Shown here piece by piece: positions 1 through 7,099 of a stretch of 14,116 bases of DNA. The DNA lies in contig CAZBEA010000020.1 in NCBI GenBank assembly GCA_964490835.1, positions 1-14,116 of the forward strand. The letters run 5' to 3'. The stretch is from CAZBEA01 sp964490835 (GTDB lineage Bacteria > Patescibacteriota > Microgenomatia > Levybacterales > GWA1-39-11). A program made the position numbers and the translations under genes. Numbering within the stretch: position 1 is the stretch's first letter; each line of letters starts with the position of its first letter. Below the pieces are notes generated by a model that searched no databases, had not been told where the DNA came from, and worked only from the letters and a program-made list of their open reading frames with translations.

Positions 1-643
1 GAAAAAATTTATAATGAGCTATATAAAGTAGTCCTAACAAAACAGGCGCAACGATTCTAGCGGAATTAAATGTATACGCTGCAAGCACGAATGAAAAAAC
101 CGAAACAATTACATACCAATTCTTTTTCTCAAGCGCATATAAAAAGAGATATACTCCTAAAACGATAAATAGCGTTGCTACGTTCGCCTCAAAAGCCGCT
201 CTGGATAAGAGGATATGCCAAGGGGAAATTGCAAGAATAAACGATGTTATGATACCAAGATCAAAAGAGACACCAAATAGTTTTAATGCATTTTTTTCCG
301 GAAATATTTTTTTAACCAGAAAATACGTGAGAAATACAGTTAAAACCCCGGCAAGCGCAGAGGGAAACCTGGTTGCAAATTCTGTCAACCCAAATACCTT
401 AACTGGGATCAGATCAAGATACGCGTATACCGGTGGTTTGAAATCCCCAAACGATTCAAGATACTGTATTGGAATTGATTTTCCGAATTCGTCTTTACCA
501 TCAATTCCAAGAGAATACGCGTTATATCCCCATGACACTTCATCCCACGTTGGGGCAGGAGGAAGGTCTCCCAACTGTATAAATCTTAATAAAAATGCTA
601 ATAGTACTATTACAATGAGGGCTATTTTTTTTGATTTATTCAT
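1..643 (-). CDS. GT39/PMT-like membrane glycosyltransferase, 3' end cut by window edge
   Basis: Reading from the ATG at 643 gives 214 uninterrupted codons that run off the left edge, so only the N-terminal part is visible. It has a first membrane helix (about residues 7-23), then an outside loop with the acidic pair D34-E35, then G49-K50-D51 and the motif PWxxxxSRxxxE at 141-152. These are the same landmarks, at the same spacing, as in four of the five complete paralogues upstream. Members of the GT39/PMT clan transfer a sugar from a polyprenyl-phosphate donor on the outer side of the cytoplasmic membrane, and the acidic pair in the first loop is the expected catalytic site. The start overlaps the stop of the upstream gene by 8 bases, so translation is probably coupled. 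The true acceptor and sugar cannot be told. A full protein would be expected to be about 540-560 residues, like its neighbours. Confidence 0.85.
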   Translation of the reverse strand, partial: MNKSKKIALIVIVLLAFLLRFIQLGDLPPAPTWDEVSWGYNAYSLGIDGKDEFGKSIPIQYLESFGDFKPPVYAYLDLIPVKVFGLTEFATRFPSALAGVLTVFLTYFLVKKIFPEKNALKLFGVSFDLGIITSFILAISPWHILLSRAAFEANVATLFIVLGVYLFLYALEKKNWYVIVSVFSFVLAAYTFNSARIVAPVLLGLLYIAHYKFF

Positions 644-2318
644 CTCTTGCAGATTCATTTATTATCTCTCCGTTTATCACATCGTATGTTTTTAATTCTA
701 CATGAACTCCGTCAATTCCGTAAAACCTCTTTTTTGATGGAACGTCTTCGAGAACATTTCCGGGAACAACGAGTAAAAATTTATTTCCTTCAATTTTTTC
801 TTGGATCGCAATTTTATTCTTATCAATTACGCTGCCGATGTGAACATTATGAATTGATATGAAATTGTTATTCTCGCCGATTTTATCCTGATACGCTGCT
901 TGAAAAACTTCCGGGTCTGTCTTCGCGTAATACGCATACAATATATCCCAATCTGTACCGCCTTGTATAAGTAATCCATCATAATCGGTTTTATTTTTCT
1001 CCCCAAAAAGAATAGCTTGCTTTTGGTTCCATCCCCACCAATCGCGGGAAAATACAGGATATGAGTAAAAGTAGATATAAATGAAATAAATGGAGGTTAG
1101 TAATACAATCACCAATAATCCAAGATAAATGAATGATTGTCTAATTTTTAAACCATTTTTAAGATATGAGTATATTCCCCACATACCAATACCGTTAAAC
1201 ATTAGAATAACCGGACTCAAGTTTACATCCCTGTAAGAATAATACCCGCTTTTTGTGATACCACCCGGAACCAGCGCCGCCGCAAACCAAGCAAATAAAA
1301 ATAATGCAACTTTTCTGTTTTTTCTAAAAAGAAAATAGATACCAGCAAAAAATGGAATAATTTCAAAAAAATGGAATTGCCCGTACGTCCCTATTCCTTT
1401 ATCTAGTGACGAATCTCCATTTGGAAAAAGATACGAAGGCGACAGTGGTCCACTATATTTATTCATAAATTCTCGACCGTAAAAAACTACTTTATTACTA
1501 AATATTGATGAGATTGGGAGTGGCGCATTTGTATTTGTTCTCTCGGAGTTTACAATGTGTGCTGCTGTTGACTCGTCAAAAATACCAACTCGCTCTAATT
1601 CGGCTGCGCCATTTTCAAACAATGCCAGATAACCCATTACTGAATAGAAAAAGCAAAAAATCAGAAGAAAAATAAAAATTGAAATTTTTCTTTTAAAGAC
1701 AAGATTTTTGTTATACACGAATAAAATCAACAGTATTAAGGGGACAAAAACCTTTGGTGCATTATATGTATGTATCGAAAGACCAAAAAACACCGATGAG
1801 AGAATCAATAATACATTTGTTTTTCCAAGCATGGCTTTATGGAAAAATAGAATTCCTAAAATTACAAAAGTAAGAGACATTTGAATCTCAAGGCCGGTCC
1901 TTGAGATATGTATCAACCATGGATTGATAGCTGCTAGCGCAGCCGTGAGCAGGGCTAGATTGTCCGATTTGGTGTAGTATCTTGTTAAAAAATACAACGC
2001 GATTATACAAACAATGCCAGCAATTACCGAATTAATCCGAGCAGAAAATGCATTCATTCCAAATAGGGCTACCGGAATTATTGTGGTGTATGTGTAAATA
2101 GGCGCTCTAAACACATCTGATTGGGCTTTGAAATGGAGAGGCCATGGATTTCCATATGCATCTTTTCCGGTTTTGAGAAGAGAATTTGCAGAATAAACAG
2201 TATCGGCTTCGTCAGCGTGCAGTGAGGGAGGATTTGTATTCAAGTTAACAATTCTTACAAAAAAGGATATCAAAATAATTATCGACAATGTAAATATTTT
2301 TTTCCTATTCTTTTTCAT
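636..2318 (-). CDS. GT39/PMT-like membrane glycosyltransferase (paralogue, cysteine-poor tail)
   Basis: A polytopic membrane protein of 560 residues. An N-terminal helix (about 8-25) is followed by the outside loop with D36-E37 and, 17 residues after D36, D53 in a TGKD motif. PWxxxxSRxxxE lies at 133-144. A later outside loop (275-301) carries the block N-K...Y...LSP-x-YLF-x-NG shared with three neighbours. More helices follow up to about 415, then a soluble tail of about 140 residues predicted to lie outside the cell. The tail starts near RDWWGW, contains TDPEVFQ near 467-473 and has no cysteine. By family knowledge this is a GT-C enzyme using a lipid-phosphate sugar; the acceptor is unknown. 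It starts at an ATG whose ATGA overlaps the upstream stop. The tail and first loop resemble those of the gene at 7099-5450 more than the other paralogues, by eye. Confidence 0.88.
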   Translation of the reverse strand: MKKNRKKIFTLSIIILISFFVRIVNLNTNPPSLHADEADTVYSANSLLKTGKDAYGNPWPLHFKAQSDVFRAPIYTYTTIIPVALFGMNAFSARINSVIAGIVCIIALYFLTRYYTKSDNLALLTAALAAINPWLIHISRTGLEIQMSLTFVILGILFFHKAMLGKTNVLLILSSVFFGLSIHTYNAPKVFVPLILLILFVYNKNLVFKRKISIFIFLLIFCFFYSVMGYLALFENGAAELERVGIFDESTAAHIVNSERTNTNAPLPISSIFSNKVVFYGREFMNKYSGPLSPSYLFPNGDSSLDKGIGTYGQFHFFEIIPFFAGIYFLFRKNRKVALFLFAWFAAALVPGGITKSGYYSYRDVNLSPVILMFNGIGMWGIYSYLKNGLKIRQSFIYLGLLVIVLLTSIYFIYIYFYSYPVFSRDWWGWNQKQAILFGEKNKTDYDGLLIQGGTDWDILYAYYAKTDPEVFQAAYQDKIGENNNFISIHNVHIGSVIDKNKIAIQEKIEGNKFLLVVPGNVLEDVPSKKRFYGIDGVHVELKTYDVINGEIINESARDE

Positions 2319-3949
2319 TGAGACGATACATACATTTTAAACGCAACGGTACTATCTCTTCTGACCACCCTATGAACTTCGACAAGGTCTACGTATGATT
2401 TACAATCACCATGTACTACAAGCATCTCACGATTTTGCAACCTGAAATTCTTATCGTGCTCGAACGGACAGTACTCGTTCGAAAAAAACAAATTATCCAC
2501 CTGTCGAGGGAATAGAGGATTTTTTTCAAAAATTCCTATTAAATTTTTATTAAAATTTTTTGTGTTATAAAGATAGTAAATTGCAAAGTCCTCATAGCCT
2601 GTTGAATAAATCTTACTATACTTTTCATTATTTTCAGCAATCCATTTTGATGCGCTGTTCATACCGTCACCACGTAAATAACTCCTAAAAGAAGGTGCTT
2701 GGTATCTGTATTGGTGTTGGAAATAGATAAATTCAAGCACAAGCAGTATAGATATTCCGCAAATAGTAAGAACTCTCATTTTTTTATTCCTTGAAAAAGT
2801 GATGAGAGAATACATTCCATACGCACATATGATCACAAGCGGAATGATCATGAGAAAACTTCTATGGATATTTGGCGAATCCTCAAATGTCAAAGATGCG
2901 GGAAGAATGCAAATTGCAAGTATATATCCAAGATATAATTTTTGAGCGATAGTTGGCGATTTATCTTTTTGCAAAAAAATAAATGCCCCAATAAAAAATA
3001 TGAATGTAACAAACAGCAAGCCCGTCTCGGGAACCGTATATCTATATGGTAGTCCCCCGTTAAAAAAGAGGTAAGTTGGTGAAAGATAGGAAAAATACTG
3101 TTTCAGAGATTCTCGTGTATACCCAACAGGCTTGTTATGAAAAATTCTTGCAAGCAGTATCTGATCCGGACCTAGCGCAATCGCCGAATTTTCATTGTCC
3201 GCTTTTATTTTTTCAGCAATTTCCTTATTTGAGAAAAGTGAAGTTTGCTCTGCCCTTCCACGACCCCACGGAGTAAGAATAATAATGGTGGTAAAGAGAA
3301 ATAAAATTCCGCATATAACTATATATTTTTTCCTAACCATTCCTTTAGAAGTAAAAACAAGAGGCAATATGAAAAGGGGGGTTAATATCCTAAACGGAGG
3401 ATAAAAAAGATATGTTGTACTCAACAGAATCGTTCCAAAGATTACGTTTCTCAACGAAAGCGTTTTCTTGAAAGATATAATAGCCATGCCTGTCATAAAA
3501 ACCAAAAGCCCCATAATCCCTTCGGATTGTGCTCGTGATAAAACGATATGCCATGGAAAAATTGCAAGAAGAAATGAAGCAAGCAGTGCGATTGGCTTAC
3601 TTTCGGAAAATCTTAACACAAAAAAATACATTGGGATAACGGTTATAGCGCCGAAAAGTGCTGGTGCAAATCTCACAGAGAATTCGTTTAAACCAAATAT
3701 AAATGTAAAAATTCCGGTAATATACATCGGAATGATTGATCTGAAGTCACCAAATTTGTCGAAATAAAAAATTGGCAGGAAATTCCCATAGAGATCGTGT
3801 CCGGTTGAAAGTAAAAATCTCCCCACGTACCCGCTTACAACCTCGTCGGTAAAAAAACCGTTGGGATAATCTGAAAGCAAAAAACTTCTCAAAAACAAGG
3901 CAATCAGAAATATGACAATCAGGCTAGTATTTTTTTTTATTTGTTTCAT
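2315..3949 (-). CDS. GT39/PMT-like membrane glycosyltransferase (paralogue, two-cysteine tail)
   Basis: A polytopic membrane protein of 544 residues with the family landmarks: D35-E36 in the first outside loop, D52 seventeen residues after D35, PWxxxxSRxxxE at 132-143, and the N-K...Y...LSP-x-YLF-x-NG block at 272-298. A SPNxxR stretch near 358-363 is matched in the paralogue at 8741-7080. The soluble C-terminal tail begins near 415 and contains C494 (followed by P) and C516, then a closing RRDSTVAFKMYV strand. The paralogue at 8741-7080 has the same cysteine layout, so an extracytoplasmic disulfide is possible (inference). The role is probably sugar transfer from a polyprenyl-phosphate donor; the acceptor is unknown. 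The ATG overlaps the upstream stop as ATGA. The second to seventh codons contain a run of nine A, but no frame disturbance is seen. Confidence 0.88.
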   Translation of the reverse strand: MKQIKKNTSLIVIFLIALFLRSFLLSDYPNGFFTDEVVSGYVGRFLLSTGHDLYGNFLPIFYFDKFGDFRSIIPMYITGIFTFIFGLNEFSVRFAPALFGAITVIPMYFFVLRFSESKPIALLASFLLAIFPWHIVLSRAQSEGIMGLLVFMTGMAIISFKKTLSLRNVIFGTILLSTTYLFYPPFRILTPLFILPLVFTSKGMVRKKYIVICGILFLFTTIIILTPWGRGRAEQTSLFSNKEIAEKIKADNENSAIALGPDQILLARIFHNKPVGYTRESLKQYFSYLSPTYLFFNGGLPYRYTVPETGLLFVTFIFFIGAFIFLQKDKSPTIAQKLYLGYILAICILPASLTFEDSPNIHRSFLMIIPLVIICAYGMYSLITFSRNKKMRVLTICGISILLVLEFIYFQHQYRYQAPSFRSYLRGDGMNSASKWIAENNEKYSKIYSTGYEDFAIYYLYNTKNFNKNLIGIFEKNPLFPRQVDNLFFSNEYCPFEHDKNFRLQNREMLVVHGDCKSYVDLVEVHRVVRRDSTVAFKMYVSSQ

Positions 3950-5466
3950 TTGTTTTTATACCAGTATTGAACTGAATTATAAATATTTTCCGGATTTATT
4001 AACGCCCATTCGTCCTTTTCTATTTGTGCTGAATTTGAAGCCTTCAAATCGTAGATTTGGTAATCTCCCAATTTTCCCACAACAGGCTCATGAAATTGCT
4101 GAACATTTGTCCGGGGACCTGCAATAACAAATCCCATCTTTTCTCCTTTCGAGTCGATTAGGCCATCCCGATAAAGTGATAAAACAAGTGAAACACTTTT
4201 GTCTCTCGTATTAAATTTATAATCATAGAAAGAAAACCCACTGTTCGGGTATCTCGAAACAAGTTCCCTTTTAAATTGCTCTATTTGTGTTGCTGTAACA
4301 TTAGTAGATGACTGAATCATCGGAATTACTTTATAAAGACTTCCGATAACAATGATGATAAATACTACAATTCCTAAGATTTTCGAAAATTTTGCAATAT
4401 GATACACTGTCCACGATGAAATGAGAAGCACAAAAGGATTCAGGAATATCAAAAAACTATCAAATAGTGGTGTTCTTGTGTACCGAACTATTGCGACCAT
4501 ACAGGCAAAGCTTAAGAAAATGACCCACCACCCGGCATTTATTTTTCTCTTGACGAGTAATGCCAATCCAACCACGGCGGTTAAAACAATGAGAAGATAC
4601 CCCAGAATTATATTTCCCCCGATAATCAAACCCCACGATGACGGCATAAATTGTATCAGAAAAGTTAACCACCTTCTCCCCAAAGCTTCATACGGGATTT
4701 GTGCCTGACTACTTGTGTAATAAAAAATCATATTTCTTGTATTGTAGAAATTATTCTGGACATCCGCTATCAAAACCGGCACCCAAGGAATAGCTATCCC
4801 AAGGCAAATTACAATGAAATCTTTTATCCTATTTTTCGAGAAGAATGCATACGTCAATACAAGAAATGGAATAAGAGCTACTGCTTGAATATGGATAGAT
4901 GTTCCAATTCCTATAGAAAGTGCCTGAAGAAAAATGAATTTTGTGTTTCTTTTTTTTATAAATAGCACCATGAATAAAATTGACAATGTAGAAAAGAGAA
5001 TAATCGGCGTTTGGTTTGTAAGATTTGTGGATTGTAAAATTTGAATCGGTGAAACGGCAGTGAGTGTTGCCAGAAGAAACCCGAATTTTTCATTTATTAG
5101 ATTTTTTCCGACATACCACATAACCAGTACAGCAACAATTGTTAGAATTGTTAGAAATACCCACGGGCCAAGTATTGTGAATGGAAAAATAATCCACCCC
5201 ATCATCACAATCCAATACCACTCTCCTCCTGTTTGAAAGGGTCCCCCCGACGAAAAAGGACCGAGAAGCGGGATTTGAAATGTATCAATTGCGTATCTTG
5301 CAACAAGAGCAAATTGAGCTTGATCGTATGCCAAACCCCATCTATTTCCATAATTTACAAAACGCAAAAACGCAGAAATGAGAAGAATCCCCATTACTCC
5401 CCAAAATCTTTTATCTCTTAAATATTTCTTGTATGAATTTATTTTTTTCTTATATTTCGACCGCAT
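3946..5466 (-). CDS. Divergent GT39-like membrane protein with DQ in place of DE
   Basis: A polytopic membrane protein of 506 residues, related to the flanking paralogues but clearly of another subfamily. The first outside loop has D48-Q49 (AYDQAQ) instead of the DE pair, followed by a Gly/Pro-rich segment at 69-82 and WYW at 83-85 in place of the GKDxxG motif. The second motif is also changed: P140, then S146-T147 and N151, where the paralogues have PW...SR...E. The 27-residue LSP-x-YLF-x-NG block is not recognisable. A soluble tail of about 120 residues begins near 388. The gene sits in the middle of the array, overlaps the upstream gene by 17 bases and has the clearest Shine-Dalgarno of the cluster. 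DQ-type relatives with a Gly-Pro-rich loop are, from memory, common in candidate-phyla bacteria and are annotated as GT39. It may use a different sugar or acceptor, or have a non-catalytic role. Confidence 0.8.
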   Translation of the reverse strand: MRSKYKKKINSYKKYLRDKRFWGVMGILLISAFLRFVNYGNRWGLAYDQAQFALVARYAIDTFQIPLLGPFSSGGPFQTGGEWYWIVMMGWIIFPFTILGPWVFLTILTIVAVLVMWYVGKNLINEKFGFLLATLTAVSPIQILQSTNLTNQTPIILFSTLSILFMVLFIKKRNTKFIFLQALSIGIGTSIHIQAVALIPFLVLTYAFFSKNRIKDFIVICLGIAIPWVPVLIADVQNNFYNTRNMIFYYTSSQAQIPYEALGRRWLTFLIQFMPSSWGLIIGGNIILGYLLIVLTAVVGLALLVKRKINAGWWVIFLSFACMVAIVRYTRTPLFDSFLIFLNPFVLLISSWTVYHIAKFSKILGIVVFIIIVIGSLYKVIPMIQSSTNVTATQIEQFKRELVSRYPNSGFSFYDYKFNTRDKSVSLVLSLYRDGLIDSKGEKMGFVIAGPRTNVQQFHEPVVGKLGDYQIYDLKASNSAQIEKDEWALINPENIYNSVQYWYKNK

Positions 5467-7099
5467 AATAAGCCCCCTTTATTAATTTCCCATCGATAAT
5501 CTTAATGATTCTCATCGAATCTTTACCTCCCCGTAAAAGCACTTGATTATCATAGTCTTCTTTTGTCAGAATAAAAAGAGTTCTATCCCTTTTGAGTAAA
5601 AATAAGTCTGCATGACTGAGTCTTATTTCTTCTGACGAATCCCAACCTGCACTACCAAACTGTATGTTGGCAAAATGAAATCTATCGCCTTTCTCGTTTT
5701 GAAATTTTGATGGCGGATACTTCATATAATAGAGCATGTGAATATAAGGTCTCCAATTTTCTCCCGTAACATAGATTAGATCATACTCATCTTTTTTATC
5801 ATTAATGAAATGAGCAAGCTCTCGGCTTCCTTCAACCCATCTTCTAGCAGTTAGATGGGGATAATAATCGAAGTATAAATATAGAAATCTTATAAAAAAT
5901 ATACATACTACAATTCCAAAACCAACAAGTGAAATACGGTAGTATTTTTTTTGACTCAGATATCGAAAAACTGTGTAAATACCAAATGCTGTAAATATAG
6001 CAGAAGGAATTGAGGCGGGAAGGGTCCTAAGCGGATTGGGCTGTTCCGTAGTAAGCCCTGCAATAACAGGCACGAAGAAAAACCACAGAAAAATCATCCA
6101 CTTAGTCTTAGTCTTCATTTTTAGCAGGGCAACCATACCGACGAGAAAAAATGGGGCCTCCCAGATATGAAGAAGACCCATCGGTCCGGTACCATTTGTG
6201 AAATAATAGTCAGGCGCCAAATTCTTAAAATAGTTATTAGCAAAGTTCTGAAAATGTGCAACCCTTCTGTTGTATATAAGTCTGGCATCGATTGAGTTTT
6301 CATGTCGTAAAATTGCCTCGGAATAGGGATTTGTAAATGATTTGTCATTAAAAATACTTACCTGGTTAATCCGCTCCATTCCTTCTGTTGCCATGTGTGG
6401 GAGGATAGGAGACACAAGCAGTACTCCAATAAAAATTGATAATAAGACAACTTTTATCTTAGTTAAAAAATATCGATAGTTAAGCAAGAAAAATCCTATA
6501 AAAAGTACCGGCAATAACACGCGTGCCGTGTAATAAAAATAGAGTGCTGCAACAGCTGAAACGATAGCGGGTATCATGTATACAACCCGACGCCTGGATA
6601 TCAACAAATACAAAACAGATAACCCAATAAAGAAGACACTGCCATTTGTTTCAAACGCTGCTCTTGAAAAGTTAATACTCCAGGGTGAAAGAGCAAATAT
6701 TCCGGCAGCAATAAATGGGATAGATCGCAATTTTTGTGTCTTCAATCCATGCATTATTTCTTTTGTAAGAAAAAACACAACAATTACGGTAAGCGTGCCT
6801 AAGAATGCAGATGTGAACCGAACGGAAAAGTGATTGTTTCCAAATAGTATTTCTGCAAGCGATGTTGAATAAATGTAACCCGGCAATTTGTAGTCATCGA
6901 ATGACTTAAAAAGCATTGGTAAACTTTCTCCATATTCATCCTTGCCAGTTTGTATGATTGACCAGGCATTGTAAGCGATTGCCGCTTCATCGTGAGAAAG
7001 ACTCGGTGGAATTGAGGATAGATTTACAAATCTTAATAATGCAGCAAAAAGCACGATACCTACAAGAAGAAATATATTTTTATTTAAGAACCGTGACAT
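5450..7099 (-). CDS. GT39/PMT-like membrane glycosyltransferase (paralogue, cysteine-poor tail)
   Basis: From the ATG at 7099 this is a polytopic membrane protein of 549 residues. The reading frame is open further upstream, to an ATG at 7117 and a TTG at 7138. I chose 7099 because it puts the first helix and the DE motif at nearly the same distance from the start as in the paralogues (D37-E38 against 33-36), and shortens the overlap with the upstream gene to 20 bases. D54 follows D37 by 17 residues, PWxxxxSRxxxE lies at 139-150, and the outside block N-R...Y...LAP-x-YYF-x-NG lies at 277-303. A TEQPNPLRTL stretch near 351-360 matches the PN..R region of its paralogues. The soluble tail starts near 415, has no cysteine, and includes YPPSKFQ, comparable to DPEVFQ in the gene at 2318-636. 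The role is probably transfer of a sugar from a polyprenyl-phosphate donor outside the membrane. Confidence 0.87.
   Translation of the reverse strand: MSRFLNKNIFLLVGIVLFAALLRFVNLSSIPPSLSHDEAAIAYNAWSIIQTGKDEYGESLPMLFKSFDDYKLPGYIYSTSLAEILFGNNHFSVRFTSAFLGTLTVIVVFFLTKEIMHGLKTQKLRSIPFIAAGIFALSPWSINFSRAAFETNGSVFFIGLSVLYLLISRRRVVYMIPAIVSAVAALYFYYTARVLLPVLFIGFFLLNYRYFLTKIKVVLLSIFIGVLLVSPILPHMATEGMERINQVSIFNDKSFTNPYSEAILRHENSIDARLIYNRRVAHFQNFANNYFKNLAPDYYFTNGTGPMGLLHIWEAPFFLVGMVALLKMKTKTKWMIFLWFFFVPVIAGLTTEQPNPLRTLPASIPSAIFTAFGIYTVFRYLSQKKYYRISLVGFGIVVCIFFIRFLYLYFDYYPHLTARRWVEGSRELAHFINDKKDEYDLIYVTGENWRPYIHMLYYMKYPPSKFQNEKGDRFHFANIQFGSAGWDSSEEIRLSHADLFLLKRDRTLFILTKEDYDNQVLLRGGKDSMRIIKIIDGKLIKGAYYAVEI
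5473..5480 (-). promoter_or_regulatory. Shine-Dalgarno for the gene starting at 5466
   Basis: On the minus strand the sequence reads AAAGGGGG, six bases before the ATG at 5466. It lies inside the last codons of the upstream gene. It is the only strong purine-rich ribosome site among the gene starts here. The other starts mostly lack one and probably rely on coupling to the preceding stop codon. Confidence 0.6.

Noticed and set aside
249..695. Plus-strand open frame of 148 residues
   Set aside because: It lies opposite the real GT39-like gene at 643-1 and the end of its upstream neighbour. It has no recognisable domain, no membrane pattern and unlikely composition.
3930..3938. Run of nine A at the start of the gene at 3949-2315 as a programmed frameshift site
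   Set aside because: The frame is intact on both sides and no overlapping product makes sense. Such runs are expected in AT-rich lysine codons.
4421..4965. Plus-strand open frames within the divergent GT39-like gene
   Set aside because: They are short, lack homology or sensible composition, and lie opposite strongly patterned membrane-protein coding sequence.
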